Shown one piece after another: positions 54,598 through 64,000 of a stretch of 64,000 nucleotides of DNA. Below the pieces are notes generated by a model, which was not told the DNA's origin, searched no databases, and saw only the letters and a list, made by a program, of their open reading frames with translations. Source of the stretch: Proteus mirabilis ATCC 29906. Lineage in GTDB: Bacteria > Pseudomonadota > Gammaproteobacteria > Enterobacterales > Enterobacteriaceae. The number at the start of each line of letters is the position of its first letter. Within the stretch, counting starts at the first letter, position 1. The translations under genes and the position numbers were made by a program. The stretch is from the NCBI RefSeq assembly GCF_000160755.1, contig NZ_GG668576.1:175884-239883 (forward strand), written 5' to 3'.

Positions 54598-55551
54598 TTA
54601 TTTAAATAAATCAGCGGTGATTGTTACCGTACCACCATTACTCTGCCATTCACGAGTAATATGGTAGTATTTTGCACCTTTCTCTGCGGCACGTTTAGCA
54701 ACTTGATAAGAAACTTCCGGTGAGTTCACAAAATAACCACTGAAAGTAATGGTATCAAAAGGTTCCATTAATGCAGCCGCTGCTTTATTAACCTCTTGAA
54801 TTTCAGTGCCATCAGGTAAGGTGACAGTGTAACGTCCGCTTTTACCTGATGATTGTGTTTCAGCAAATACACCTACATTTCTATCAAAGTCACTATTTGA
54901 CGCAAGTCCTGGTTTTTCAACTTTATTGGCTGCACTTCCACCTTCGGCAATAAGCGCTCGACCCGCATCAGAGTCATAAGGAACCACGGCTTCTGAAGAC
55001 TGTATGGCTCTTTTAGGGGCATCTTTTTTATAGATATAAGCAGTAACTTCTTGGTTACCACCATCATTTACCGAGATATTACGGACAATAAAGAATGATG
55101 CTGCACCTTTTTTTGCTGCTTCTTTCCCGATTTCGTTATTAATATCAGGTGTTGTTGGATAGTAACCATGAATAGTAACGGTATCAAAAGGCTGTAGCAA
55201 AATAGCTTCAGGTTTTGGTAATTCTTTTACACCATGAAATACGCGGTATTCTTCTTCAGTTGCTTTTGGTGCATCTTTTCTATACAGATCGGCAGTCACA
55301 CTCATGTTACCACTATCACTGATATCATCTAGACCTTGAATGTAAAAACTATCAGCACCGATTTTATCAGCACGACGAGATACTGCGTCAGCTGCTTCAT
55401 AAATCGCATTAAAACGACCGATGACTGTAATTCTTTCAAATGGTTTTAGCTCTGCCGCTTGTTCTGGAGACAGTTCCTGTGCAGCCTGCGCAACAGTAAT
55501 ATTAGTTAAAGATAACACCGCTGCTGCGATGACTGAGGTTTTCAGCTTCAT
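54598..55551 (-). CDS. ydgH: YdgH family protein with three YdgH/BhsA (DUF1471) domains
   Basis: An exported 317-residue protein (signal peptide ending near AQAA, residue 24) with three copies of the roughly 55-residue DUF1471 (YdgH/BhsA/McbA-like) domain. Each carries an F-D/ERITVIGRF or FDTVTIHGYY strand followed by AA-K/RAxKxGA-YFxI (about residues 35-90, 135-190 and 265-317). Family members are small periplasmic or outer membrane proteins linked to stress and biofilm. The ATG at 55551 (MKLKTSVIAA) is chosen over an upstream in-frame ATG because it gives the normal signal peptide. Function unknown. It is divergent from pntA. Confidence 0.88.
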   Translation of the reverse strand: MKLKTSVIAAAVLSLTNITVAQAAQELSPEQAAELKPFERITVIGRFNAIYEAADAVSRRADKIGADSFYIQGLDDISDSGNMSVTADLYRKDAPKATEEEYRVFHGVKELPKPEAILLQPFDTVTIHGYYPTTPDINNEIGKEAAKKGAASFFIVRNISVNDGGNQEVTAYIYKKDAPKRAIQSSEAVVPYDSDAGRALIAEGGSAANKVEKPGLASNSDFDRNVGVFAETQSSGKSGRYTVTLPDGTEIQEVNKAAAALMEPFDTITFSGYFVNSPEVSYQVAKRAAEKGAKYYHITREWQSNGGTVTITADLFK

Positions 55552-55938
55552 ACAAAATCCTTCCGCCTTGCGCAATTAATATTGGTCATGTGCTGAACAT
55601 AGTGATCTATCACATAGAGTGCAATTATTACATGTAATAATAGCGTTTGTCGCATTATTTTATTTAGTGAATAGCCACTGGGTCAAATGACCAGTATATG
55701 TTACCAGATATTTACTTAAATATAGTGAATAATTCATTAATATGCCTTTTCGACTAAAATGATCGCATTAAGTTCAATTTTAGCTTTACACAGATCTAGA
55801 TTATTGGTTTTATTTTCAGTAGGTTATTAGTACCCCAATAAATGGCATGTGAATGATAATGCTTAACAATTTTTTTGCATATTAATGAAATTAGCCATGA
55901 AATTTTAACAGTTTTCGGATGGATAAGAAGGGAAAATT
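55552..55938. other. Intergenic region between ydgH and pntA
   Basis: 387 bases. It contains two short perfect palindromes: GTGATCTATCAC at 55602-55613 and ATTATTACATGTAATAAT at 55624-55641, both within 90 bases of ydgH, where they could be operators. The rest is AT-rich with no gene or further signal recognised; it should include the pntAB promoter. Confidence 0.5.
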
Positions 55939-57468
55939 ATGCGAATTGGTATACCCAAAGAGCGACTTTCTAACGAAACAAGAGTTGCAGCAACACCTGC
56001 TACAGTCACACAACTCTTGAAATTAGGATTTACAGTCGCGATAGAAAATGAAGCTGGCATTGCTTCTAGTTTCGATAATGACGCTTATCAACAAGCAGGG
56101 GCTGAGATCTTAGATTGTCAAAATATTTGGCAATCCGACATTATCTTAAAAGTTAATGCCCCCCTAGAAGATGAAATTGCTTTACTCAAAAAAGGCTCGA
56201 CTTTAATTAGTTTTATCTGGCCCGCACAAAATGCACCATTGCTAGAAAAATTAGCTGAAAAAGAGATTAATGTGATGGCTATGGATAGTGTACCGCGTAT
56301 TTCCCGTGCACAATCTTTAGATGCATTAAGTTCAATGGCGAATATTGCCGGCTATCGTGCCGTTGTTGAAGCCGCTCATGAATTTGGCCGTTTCTTTACT
56401 GGGCAAATTACCGCTGCAGGTAAAGTACCACCAGCCAAAGTGATGGTGATTGGTGCGGGTGTCGCTGGGCTTGCCGCTATTGGGGCCGCAGGTAGTTTAG
56501 GCGCTGTTGTTCGTGCATTTGACACTCGACCTGAAGTCAAAGAGCAAGTGCAAAGTATGGGCGCTGAGTTCCTAGAGCTGGATTTTAAAGAAGAAGCGGG
56601 GAGTGGTGATGGCTATGCTAAAGTGATGTCAAAAGCATTTATTGATGCAGAAATGGCATTATTTGCAGAGCAAGCCAAAGATGTTGATATCATTATTACC
56701 ACAGCATTAATTCCAGGAAAACCTGCACCACGTTTAATCACTAAAGAGATGGTTGATTCAATGAAACCAGGTAGCGTGGTGGTCGATTTGGCAGCCCAAA
56801 ATGGTGGTAACTGTGAATATACCGTTCCTGGTGAGATTTTTACCACTGAACATGGTGTGAAAATTATTGGTTATACCGATTTAGCCGCCCGGTTACCGGC
56901 TCAATCATCTCAACTTTATGGTACTAACTTAGTTAACCTATTGAAATTACTCTGTAAAGAAAAAGATGGTAATATCAATATTGATTTTGACGATGTGGTT
57001 ATTCGTGGTGTTACCGTTATTAAAGCAGGGGAAGTGACATGGCCGGCGCCTCCTATTCAAGTTTCAGCGCAACCTAAAGCAGCTCCTGCAGCAAAACCCC
57101 AAGAAAAACCCGTTGCGAAACCTATTTCCCCGTGGAAAAAATATGGTTTATTGGCTATTGCCTTTTTACTGTTCGCATGGTTGGCTAATGTTGCGCCAAA
57201 AGAGTTCTTATCACACTTTACTGTCTTCGCACTTTCTTGTGTTGTTGGTTATTACGTTGTTTGGAATGTCAGCCATTCATTGCACACCCCATTAATGTCG
57301 GTGACAAATGCCATTTCAGGTATCATTGTCGTTGGTGCATTACTACAAATCGGTAGTGGTGGTTGGGTAAGCTTTTTCTCATTTATCGCTATTTTAATTG
57401 CCAGTATTAATATTTTTGGTGGATTTACCGTCACTCAACGTATGTTGAAAATGTTCCGTAAAGGATAA
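55939..57468 (+). CDS. pntA: NAD(P) transhydrogenase subunit alpha
   Basis: PntA with PntB forms the membrane transhydrogenase that uses the proton gradient to make NADPH from NADH. The 509-residue alpha subunit has the NAD(H)-binding domain I (about residues 1-380, with [21 protein letters not shown] and [12 protein letters not shown]) and four C-terminal helices (from about 400) after a proline/lysine-rich linker. It is followed after 11 bases by pntB. Confidence 0.96.
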   Translation: MRIGIPKERLSNETRVAATPATVTQLLKLGFTVAIENEAGIASSFDNDAYQQAGAEILDCQNIWQSDIILKVNAPLEDEIALLKKGSTLISFIWPAQNAPLLEKLAEKEINVMAMDSVPRISRAQSLDALSSMANIAGYRAVVEAAHEFGRFFTGQITAAGKVPPAKVMVIGAGVAGLAAIGAAGSLGAVVRAFDTRPEVKEQVQSMGAEFLELDFKEEAGSGDGYAKVMSKAFIDAEMALFAEQAKDVDIIITTALIPGKPAPRLITKEMVDSMKPGSVVVDLAAQNGGNCEYTVPGEIFTTEHGVKIIGYTDLAARLPAQSSQLYGTNLVNLLKLLCKEKDGNINIDFDDVVIRGVTVIKAGEVTWPAPPIQVSAQPKAAPAAKPQEKPVAKPISPWKKYGLLAIAFLLFAWLANVAPKEFLSHFTVFALSCVVGYYVVWNVSHSLHTPLMSVTNAISGIIVVGALLQIGSGGWVSFFSFIAILIASINIFGGFTVTQRMLKMFRKG

Positions 57469-57479
57469 GGGAGACAATT

Positions 57480-58868
57480 ATGTCCAGCGGTGTTGTTACA
57501 GCGGCATATATTGTCGCCGCAATATTATTTATTTTTAGCCTTGCAGGGTTATCCAAACATGAAACCTCAAAACAGGGGAATTACTTTGGTATTGCAGGGA
57601 TGGCTATCGCGTTATTTGCGACTATCTTTGGGCCTTATGCTGATAATGTAGGTTGGATCATTGTTGCTATGGTTATTGGTGCCGTTATTGGTATCCGTTT
57701 AGCCAAAAAAGTTGAAATGACGCAAATGCCAGAGTTAGTGGCTATTTTGCATAGTTTTGTAGGTTTAGCCGCGGTTCTGGTTGGTTTTAATAGTTATCTA
57801 GATCACAATCCTGCCATTGATCCTGTAATGGCCAACATTCATCTCACAGAAGTCTTTTTAGGTATCTTTATCGGTGCGGTTACTTTTACCGGCTCTATTG
57901 TCGCTTATGGCAAACTAAGTGGCAAAATGTCATCCAAACCTATGATGTTGCCTAATCGCCATAAACTTAATTTAGCAGCTTTAGTTATTTCATTTTTATT
58001 AATGATCTGGTTTGTCAAAACTGACAGTGTTGGTTTACAAGTCTTTTTAATGATTGTGATGACAGTCATTGCATTAGCATTTGGTTGGCATTTAGTTGCC
58101 TCCATTGGTGGTGCGGATATGCCAGTTGTTGTGTCAATGTTGAACTCTTATTCGGGGTGGGCCGCCGCTGCTGCTGGTTTTATGTTAAGCAACGATTTGT
58201 TAATTGTGACCGGGGCATTAGTGGGTTCATCGGGCGCTATTCTTTCTTATATCATGTGTAAAGCAATGAACCGCTCATTTATTAGCGTGATTGCCGGTGG
58301 TTTTGGTACAGATGGTAGCAGCTCCAGTGACGAAGGAGAGATGGGGGAATATCGTGAAACAACCGCAGAAGAAGTTGCTGAACTATTGAAAAACTCAACT
58401 TCAGTGATTATTACGCCGGGTTATGGCTTAGCAGTGGCACAAGCACAATACCCAGTACATGATATAACAGAAAAGCTTCGTCAGCGTGGTATAAAAGTAC
58501 GCTTTGGTATTCATCCAGTTGCGGGTCGTCTACCGGGGCATATGAATGTATTGTTAGCAGAAGCGAAAGTACCTTACGATATTGTCTTAGAAATGGATGA
58601 AATCAATGATGATTTTGCTGATACAGATACCGTTTTAGTTATTGGTGCAAATGATACTGTTAACCCAGCCGCACAAGACGATCCTAATAGTCCAATAGCA
58701 GGTATGCCGGTATTAGAGGTATGGAAAGCTCAAAACGTGATCGTGTTTAAACGCTCTATGAATACTGGCTATGCGGGGGTACAAAATCCATTATTCTTTA
58801 AAGAAAATACCCAAATGTTATTTGGTGATGCTAAAGCCAGTGTCGATGCGATTTTAAAAGCCTTGTGA
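57480..58868 (+). CDS. pntB: NAD(P) transhydrogenase subunit beta
   Basis: PntB carries the remaining proton-channel helices (about residues 1-260) and the NADP(H)-binding domain III (about 285-462), visible as [38 protein letters not shown] and [11 protein letters not shown]. The 462-residue length is standard. The ATG has AAGGGAGA upstream. It completes the pntAB operon and is followed by a terminator. Confidence 0.96.
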   Translation: MSSGVVTAAYIVAAILFIFSLAGLSKHETSKQGNYFGIAGMAIALFATIFGPYADNVGWIIVAMVIGAVIGIRLAKKVEMTQMPELVAILHSFVGLAAVLVGFNSYLDHNPAIDPVMANIHLTEVFLGIFIGAVTFTGSIVAYGKLSGKMSSKPMMLPNRHKLNLAALVISFLLMIWFVKTDSVGLQVFLMIVMTVIALAFGWHLVASIGGADMPVVVSMLNSYSGWAAAAAGFMLSNDLLIVTGALVGSSGAILSYIMCKAMNRSFISVIAGGFGTDGSSSSDEGEMGEYRETTAEEVAELLKNSTSVIITPGYGLAVAQAQYPVHDITEKLRQRGIKVRFGIHPVAGRLPGHMNVLLAEAKVPYDIVLEMDEINDDFADTDTVLVIGANDTVNPAAQDDPNSPIAGMPVLEVWKAQNVIVFKRSMNTGYAGVQNPLFFKENTQMLFGDAKASVDAILKAL

Positions 58869-58895
58869 TCTGTTTAGCTAATAATCTTTAATAAA

Positions 58896-58934
58896 AAACG
58901 CCCGACTATTTAAGTGATAGCGGGCGTTTTGTTA
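58896..58934. terminator. Terminator between pntB and uspE
   Basis: AAAACGCCCG pairs with CGGGCGTTTT, with CTA and TAG also pairing in the loop. The ends are followed by T on the plus strand and A-run on the left for the minus strand. Confidence 0.88.
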
Positions 58935-58950
58935 TACAGTATTAAAAGCG

Positions 58951-59901
58951 TTATTCGTTGTCTGAATCGACAGTGATAGGACAGGTAAAGCCATCAGGTT
59001 TGATAGCGAGTAAATCACATTTTATATGGTCGATCAGCTGTTCTGCTGTATTGCCTAAGAAAGCGGCAGAAAGTCCGGTTCTCCCTAAAATACCTAATAC
59101 GACAATACCCGCGTTTAGCTCTTCGCATACTTGAGGGATAACTTGCTCAGGCAATCCTTCTTTGACATGTGTTTTTTCCTCAGGAATAGAGAATTTCTGG
59201 CGAAGCTCTTTCATCGCTATAAGGTGTTGTCCACGCAAAGCATTGTTATAAAGGTTAGGATCAAAGTCAGGTAACTCAATTGCAATATTAATGGGTGCAA
59301 CAGGGTAGGCACTGAGTAAATGAACGTCTGGATCTTTTTGTATACGGTGAGATAAATCGTTAGTTAATTCAATTAACTTTAAATTTAATGCATCATGATA
59401 TGACTCTTCATTGGACAGATTAGCGGCGACAACAATAGTGCCGTATTCTGGCCACTCTTTATCTTTTACCATCCATACAGGAGCAGGGCATTTTCTTAAC
59501 AATTGCCAATCTAGGGGAGTAAAAATTAAGGAGCCTAACTTATCATGTTGATGAGCCATTTTAATCAGTAAGTCATGCTTATCGGTGATCACTTCTTCAA
59601 TAATGGCTTCATACGGTCGGTTATGCCAAATCACTTTTATGTCGATTTGAATGCCGGCTTCAAGATAATAGCGAGCTTGCTGTTTTATCCAAGCGGTTTT
59701 TTGATTAATCACGCCTTTGCGCATCGCATTACGTTCATCGGGAGATAAAAGGGTGGTCATGTCATATGAGAGATCATAAACAGGTAGAAAAGCTTTTATC
59801 CGCCCACCATTACGCTGAACGATATAAACAGCACGACGTAGTGCTGGTTGGTCATCTTGGTTAGGATCAATGACAACGAGAAGGTTTTGATATTTTTCCA
59901 T
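58951..59901 (-). CDS. uspE: Universal stress protein UspE
   Basis: UspE is a cytoplasmic tandem universal stress protein with two Usp domains (about residues 1-150 and 155-316). The starts are visible as [19 protein letters not shown] and [19 protein letters not shown]. The C-terminal ATP-type loop [19 protein letters not shown] is typical. In E. coli it is linked to motility, adhesion and DNA damage resistance. The ATG at 59901 is chosen from AGAGGA upstream and family start. It lies after fnr on the same strand, as in E. coli. Confidence 0.94.
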   Translation of the reverse strand: MEKYQNLLVVIDPNQDDQPALRRAVYIVQRNGGRIKAFLPVYDLSYDMTTLLSPDERNAMRKGVINQKTAWIKQQARYYLEAGIQIDIKVIWHNRPYEAIIEEVITDKHDLLIKMAHQHDKLGSLIFTPLDWQLLRKCPAPVWMVKDKEWPEYGTIVVAANLSNEESYHDALNLKLIELTNDLSHRIQKDPDVHLLSAYPVAPINIAIELPDFDPNLYNNALRGQHLIAMKELRQKFSIPEEKTHVKEGLPEQVIPQVCEELNAGIVVLGILGRTGLSAAFLGNTAEQLIDHIKCDLLAIKPDGFTCPITVDSDNE

Positions 59902-60043
59902 TGCTATATCCTCTTTAGGGCTGGATTTATCCATCTACATTTTTAAAGATAACCCAAGAAGCTAAAATGCAATAGCACAAAATAGAAAACGGGACACAAA
60001 TTTGTGTGCCCCGTTATAAAAATAGGTGATGTAATGTAAAAGA

Positions 60044-60814
60044 TTAAGCTTCTGTTGAGGAAGGCAGTTTGCCTGCGAGTTCACTTAACATTTCACTATC
60101 TTCAATAGTGATGTATTTACCTTTTACACTTAACATACCACTTTTCTGGAAACGACCTAATAGTCGGCTAATAGTTTCTACTGTCAGGCCTAAGTAATTA
60201 CCAATATCACCACGAGTCATGGTTAAACGGAACTCACGAGGTGAAAAACCGCGCTGCGCAAAGCGGCGAGAGAGGTTATAAATAAAGGCGGCTAAACGTT
60301 CTTCTGCATTTTTCTTTGATAGCAGTAAGATCATCTCTTGGTCACCTTTGATTTCGCCACTCATTAGACGCATCATTTGTTGACGTAAATTAGGCATTTT
60401 GCCTGATAAATCATCTAGTGTTTCAAATGGTATTTCACAAACCATTGATGTTTCAAGAGCTTGTGCAAAGCTTGGGTGTTCGGTGTTGATAATGGCATCA
60501 AATCCAACCAAGTCACCTGCAAGATGAAAACCTGTGATCTGTTCGTCGCCTTCTTCAGTGATCGTATAACTTTTAATAGTTCCTGAACGAATGGCATAAA
60601 GTGACTTCAGCTCATCACCGGCTTTAAACAAGGTTTGACCTTTCTGGATAGGTTTTTTACGCTCGATAATATTATCCAGTTGATCAAGCTCATGCTCGTT
60701 TAAAGTAAACGGGATGCAGAGCTGGCTAATACTGCAATCTTGACAATGGATTGCACAACCGCCAGATTGGATTCGGCGAACGACGCGTTTTTCTGGGATC
60801 ATAAGCTTGCTCAT
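60044..60814 (-). CDS. fnr: Fumarate and nitrate reduction regulator Fnr
   Basis: Fnr is the oxygen-sensing CRP-family regulator of anaerobic metabolism. The N-terminal cysteines for the 4Fe-4S cluster are visible ([17 protein letters not shown]20, C24, C27, C33), with the fourth ligand in TSMVCEIPF near 126. The C-terminal helix-turn-helix reads [15 protein letters not shown]. The frame starts with [10 protein letters not shown]; the second methionine (four codons later) matches the annotated E. coli start, and neither has a strong ribosome binding site. An FNR-like site lies upstream, suggesting autoregulation. Confidence 0.95.
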   Translation of the reverse strand: MSKLMIPEKRVVRRIQSGGCAIHCQDCSISQLCIPFTLNEHELDQLDNIIERKKPIQKGQTLFKAGDELKSLYAIRSGTIKSYTITEEGDEQITGFHLAGDLVGFDAIINTEHPSFAQALETSMVCEIPFETLDDLSGKMPNLRQQMMRLMSGEIKGDQEMILLLSKKNAEERLAAFIYNLSRRFAQRGFSPREFRLTMTRGDIGNYLGLTVETISRLLGRFQKSGMLSVKGKYITIEDSEMLSELAGKLPSSTEA

Positions 60815-60828
60815 TACAAATAAAAATA

Positions 60829-60842
60829 TTGATATGTGTCAA
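60829..60842. promoter_or_regulatory. FNR site upstream of fnr
   Basis: TTGATATGTGTCAA differs at one position from the FNR consensus TTGAT-N4-ATCAA. It ends 15 bases before the fnr start codon, compatible with autorepression. Confidence 0.65.
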
Positions 60843-61293
60843 TTTTAACACACATTGCTGTAATTGGTAAGGGGAATAATGGTACGCATAGAAATAATTC
60901 TGAATGTAAAAAACGATATAGATTGATTAAGCCCGTGTTTTGTTTGGTGACTTATTTAGAATAATTTGCGCTAACCCTATACACGATTGGTATATTATTC
61001 GATTTTTTAAGGAAGTCATAGGGTATTTGCTAAATTATCTTTGGTAAAACTAAAAATTAGGAGGGAACTCAAGAAATTTTATTCAAGGATTAACATCTTA
61101 TTCACTTTATTTTCTTAACTTTTCGTTTTGCCAACAGAAATTAATCATCTGTTAACACTTCCTAAGTAAAGTTAGCTAAATGTATTTTTGATACAACTTA
61201 ATGCTAACTTGAATTAGCTTTTCCTTATAAAATGGCAGATCCCATACAAAGACGAATGGAGTTTTGAAACATTCGCTTACCTATTAAGTGGTA
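60843..61293. other. Intergenic region between fnr and the reductase operon
   Basis: About 450 bases of AT-rich sequence in which I see no gene. It should contain the fnr promoter. A half-match to an FNR site (TTTTTGATACAACTTAA near 61187) is too weak to call. Confidence 0.45.
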
Positions 61294-61307
61294 TTGATAT
61301 GTATCAA
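61294..61307. promoter_or_regulatory. Perfect FNR box upstream of the reductase operon
   Basis: TTGATATGTATCAA matches the FNR consensus TTGAT-N4-ATCAA exactly. It lies 61 bases upstream of the ATG. A -10-like TATCAT is near 61329, which would place the box near -41.5, the class II activation position. Confidence 0.8.
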
Positions 61308-61367
61308 TAAGGGTTATCCACTATCTTTTATCATTTTCATTAATAAAAATAGTTATGTGAGAATGAT

Positions 61368-63764
61368 ATGTCTATAAAAAAACAAGAAAAAAGGCTTGCT
61401 AATCAAGAGGGGATGCCATTAACGCGTCGTCATTTTGTACAAGCCAGTGCAGCATTAGTGAGTATGCCTTTTTTCGCACAAAATGCACAGGCCAATCTTG
61501 ATAAAAGCCTACCTATTGCCAACATTGATGAGAAACCTGCTACTGTCGTCGCAACATGTAGCACCTTTGACTGTGGTGGTAAATGTGATATCCGAGCTCA
61601 TGTTAAAGAGGGGATTGTTACCCGTATTACCACAAGACCAGATGCTGATTTAGATGAACAAATGCCGATAATGAGGGCCTGCGTAAGAGGTAGAGGTTAT
61701 CGTAAATTCACTTATCATGCGGATAGACTTAAATATCCCATGAAACGTGTGGGTAAGCGCGGTGAAGGCAAATTTGAGCGTATCTCTTGGGATGAAGCAA
61801 CCTCTTTAATTGCTGATAATGTAACACGATTAACTCAACAGCATGGTGCAGCAAGTCGTTTTCTTACGGTAAATACCGCCGTCACTGGGGGGATCTTCTC
61901 TGGTGATACTATGATGAAAAAACTCTTTAATCTCACAGGAGGATATCTTCCTTATTATCACTCAGTGAGCTTAGGGAATACCGCTAAAGTCACACCTTAT
62001 ACTTATGGCGTATCTAAAACAGGAAGTTCTCTTGATACTTTAGCGGATACGCCTTTAGTTATTTTGTGGGGACATAATCCCAACGAAACCATTTTTGGTC
62101 ACACCAATCACTATTTTCAAAAAATGAAAAATAATGGGACCAAATTTATTGTTGTCGATCCTCGTTATTCAGATACAGCCCAATCTTTAGCTGATCAATG
62201 GATCCCATTACTTCCTACCACAGATAATGCACTGATGGATGCAATGATGTATGTCATTGTGACCGAAAATTTACATGATAAAGCGTTTATCGATAAATAT
62301 GTGCTAGGTTTTGATGAAGATCATATGCCTGAAGGGGTGCCAGCTAACGAATCATTAATGGCTTATTTATTAGGGAAAAAAGACGGTATAGCGAAAACCC
62401 CAGAATGGGCGACAAAAATCACACGAGTCCCAGCCAATACTATCCGTCAATTAGCACGTGAATATGCGATGACAAAACCCGCGGCCTTAATTCAAGGTTG
62501 GGGGCCACAACGTCATATTTGTGGTGAACGTACCGCCCGTGGTTCAACGTTATTAGCAGCAATTACTGGGAATGTGGGTAAAAAAGGCGCTTGGGCGGCT
62601 GGATATGGCGGAATTGGTAACCGTCAATCTATTCGTGGTCCTAATATTGGCAAAAATCCGGTAACTGCACAAATATCCATTATGAATTGGATGCAAGCTG
62701 TTGAGGATGCGAGCAAAGTGACGCCAGAAGATGGCCTTATTGGCGTCGATAAACTTGATAGTAATATCAAAATGATCTTTTCTTTAGCGGGTAACTATCT
62801 TGTCAATCAAAACCCTGATGTTAATGCGGCAGCTAAGTTACTTGAAGATGAATCTAAAGTAGAGTTTATCGTTGTTAGTGATCTATATATGTCTCCGTCA
62901 GCCAAATACGCAGACTTAGTTTTACCAGAAACGAGCTTTTTAGAGCGTTGGAATATCGGTAATACATGGGGAACGGGCAACTATTTCTTACTGTCAGAAA
63001 AAGTCGTTGAACCTGCTTTTGAAAGACGTTCTGATTATGAATGGATCAGCGATGTTGCTGAGAAAATGGGAGTCAAAGAGGCTTTTACCGAAGGACGAAC
63101 AGAAAAAGAGTGGATAGCTTATCTCGTTAATACTAACAAAGAACGCTTTAAAGATAGACCTGATTTCCCAACTTTTGATGAATTACTCAAGACTCGCCGC
63201 TATCTTTTCAAAGATGCACCTTTTGTTGCATTTGAAGAAAATATTCGTGATCCAGAAAATCATCCTTTCCCAACTCCATCAGGAAAAATTGAAATTTTCT
63301 CTAAACGTCTCTATGACATGAATAATGTCGATATTCCTGCATTATCTCATTATGTTCCTGCAATTGAAGGTCCAGAAGATAAATTGACCGAGAAATATCC
63401 ACTACAAATGTTAACTTGGAAAGGAAAAAATAGAGCTAATTCAACGCAATATGCTAACCCTTGGTTACAAGAGGTACAACGCCAAGAAATGTGGATAAAC
63501 CCTATTGATGCACAAAATAGAGGCATCAAAAATGGCGATATGGTGCGTATCTATAACGACAGAGGGATCACCCAAATACCCGCTTTAGTTACCGAGCGAA
63601 TTATTCCTGGTGTGGTTGGTTTACAGGCGGGGGCTTGGTGGTCTCCTGATAAAGACGGTGTTGATCATGGTGGGTGCCCTAACGTTTTGACATCAACACG
63701 TATGACACCATTAGCCCATGGTAATTCACATTTAACCGTTTTAGTTGAGGTAACCAAAGCATGA
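61368..63764 (+). CDS. DMSO reductase-family molybdopterin oxidoreductase, catalytic subunit
   Basis: A 798-residue periplasmic or membrane-facing molybdoenzyme of the DmsA/YnfE group. A twin-arginine signal is visible as LTRRHFVQAS (residues about 17-26). The N-terminal iron-sulfur cysteines appear as ATCSTFDCGGKC (spacing C-X4-C-X3-C) with a fourth in MRACVRGR, about 35 residues later. Molybdopterin-guanine dinucleotide contacts such as LVILWGHNPNETIF and TGNVGKKGAWAAG follow. A serine near YYHSVSLGNT may be the molybdenum ligand. Its stop overlaps the next start (ATGA). A perfect FNR box precedes it. The substrate could be DMSO, an S- or N-oxide, or another compound. Confidence 0.88.
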   Translation: MSIKKQEKRLANQEGMPLTRRHFVQASAALVSMPFFAQNAQANLDKSLPIANIDEKPATVVATCSTFDCGGKCDIRAHVKEGIVTRITTRPDADLDEQMPIMRACVRGRGYRKFTYHADRLKYPMKRVGKRGEGKFERISWDEATSLIADNVTRLTQQHGAASRFLTVNTAVTGGIFSGDTMMKKLFNLTGGYLPYYHSVSLGNTAKVTPYTYGVSKTGSSLDTLADTPLVILWGHNPNETIFGHTNHYFQKMKNNGTKFIVVDPRYSDTAQSLADQWIPLLPTTDNALMDAMMYVIVTENLHDKAFIDKYVLGFDEDHMPEGVPANESLMAYLLGKKDGIAKTPEWATKITRVPANTIRQLAREYAMTKPAALIQGWGPQRHICGERTARGSTLLAAITGNVGKKGAWAAGYGGIGNRQSIRGPNIGKNPVTAQISIMNWMQAVEDASKVTPEDGLIGVDKLDSNIKMIFSLAGNYLVNQNPDVNAAAKLLEDESKVEFIVVSDLYMSPSAKYADLVLPETSFLERWNIGNTWGTGNYFLLSEKVVEPAFERRSDYEWISDVAEKMGVKEAFTEGRTEKEWIAYLVNTNKERFKDRPDFPTFDELLKTRRYLFKDAPFVAFEENIRDPENHPFPTPSGKIEIFSKRLYDMNNVDIPALSHYVPAIEGPEDKLTEKYPLQMLTWKGKNRANSTQYANPWLQEVQRQEMWINPIDAQNRGIKNGDMVRIYNDRGITQIPALVTERIIPGVVGLQAGAWWSPDKDGVDHGGCPNVLTSTRMTPLAHGNSHLTVLVEVTKA

Positions 63765-64000
63765 GTGAATTCAAACAATATGCGCCTGTTAGCGATGAAC
63801 AGCTTGGTTTTTTTATTGATTCTTCTCGTTGCTCAGGTTGTAAAGCATGCCAAGTTGCATGTAAAGATAAAAATAATTTAGAGGTTGGGCGCCGTTTTCG
63901 CCGTATTTATGAAATACAGGGCGGGGGATTTGCGCCTAATGGGCAAGGTGCATTTGAAAATAATGTCTTTGCATACACATTAACGATTTCATGTAATCAC
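63761..64000 (+). CDS. dmsB: DmsB-like iron-sulfur subunit (partial, cut by window end)
   Basis: The first 80 codons of an electron-transfer subunit. It starts MSEFKQYAPVSDEQLGFFID, then the ferredoxin motif SRCSGCKACQVACKDKNN (C-X2-C-X2-C-X3-C, at about residues 24-34), as in DmsB and related four-cluster proteins. Its start overlaps the end of the catalytic subunit gene, so it is the second gene of the operon, usually followed by a membrane anchor (DmsC). The rest lies outside the window. Confidence 0.85.
   Translation, partial: MSEFKQYAPVSDEQLGFFIDSSRCSGCKACQVACKDKNNLEVGRRFRRIYEIQGGGFAPNGQGAFENNVFAYTLTISCNH

Noticed and set aside
54873-55067. Minus-strand 64-codon frame within ydgH
   Set aside because: A different frame inside a well-supported gene; no independent signals.
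55602-55613. CRP-binding site in the ydgH-pntA region
   Set aside because: GTGATCTATCAC has four bases between GTGA and TCAC instead of the six required for CRP.
61187-61200. Second FNR site upstream of the reductase operon
   Set aside because: Only one half-site (TTGAT) matches; the second half is TTAA.
1-64000. CRISPR array, tRNA, rRNA, insertion sequences or prophage
   Set aside because: No regularly spaced repeats, no tRNA-like cloverleaf, no transposase or phage gene was seen on either strand.

Overview
The window looks like a chromosomal segment of Proteus (close to P. mirabilis) or a very near relative in the Morganellaceae. The DNA is AT-rich. The housekeeping genes match Enterobacterales proteins closely over their full length (Zwf, PykA, MinCDE, PntAB, UspE, Fnr, LdhA, HrpA). 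They are interleaved with chaperone-usher fimbrial operons and decayed polymorphic-toxin cassettes, as is common in Proteus. The genus call is inferred from gene content and base composition. No rRNA, tRNA, CRISPR array, prophage or insertion sequence was recognised.

Layout. 1-1340: a graveyard of short toxin and immunity gene fragments with frameshifts. 1398-3920: zinc uptake, znuB-znuC facing znuA, with a Zur box between them. 3933-10777: mepM, lpxM, pykA, hexR and zwf, covering cell wall, lipid A and central carbon metabolism, with Cra- and HexR-like sites. 10800-12134: a long leader holding a 32-codon upstream ORF, then the spermidine-exporter genes mdtJ-mdtI. 12233-20374: a small membrane ORF, an SDR protein, yoaB, yoaA, tsaB, a Slp-type lipoprotein, fadD and rnd. 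20648-25217: minE-minD-minC on the minus strand, then ycgL, a lytic transglycosylase lipoprotein, ycgM and ycgN. 25262-29714: fetB-fetA, a secreted hydrolase-like protein, a Rob-like AraC regulator and a divergent TetR regulator. 30203-36419: a chemoreceptor with a sigma-28-like promoter, ldhA, and the ydbH-ynbE-ydbL operon.

36498-43253: a fimbrial operon (two tandem major-subunit copies, chaperone, usher, minor subunit). A segment of about 1.4 kb has been duplicated in tandem, giving two diverged pilin genes with a truncated azoR copy between them. Intact azoR and divergent hrpA follow. 47430-52444: a second, very AT-rich fimbrial operon (pilin, chaperone, usher, two-domain adhesin-like protein, small secreted protein), preceded by a long perfect palindrome. 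52935-60814: an ArcD/YdgI-type antiporter, ydgH, pntAB, uspE and fnr. 61294-64000: a perfect FNR box followed by a DMSO-reductase-family operon, which runs off the window in its iron-sulfur subunit.

The genes fall into a few working groups: zinc import under Zur; glucose-6-phosphate and pyruvate metabolism with their regulator HexR; cell division placement (Min); surface adhesion by two chaperone-usher systems; outer-membrane lipid homeostasis (YdbH, YnbE, YdbL, LpxM); and anaerobic respiration, where Fnr sits beside a reductase operon carrying a match to its own binding site. The most interesting items for follow-up are the duplicated pilin locus, the mdtJI leader peptide, the toxin/immunity graveyard, and an unexplained terminator-like hairpin between hexR and zwf.
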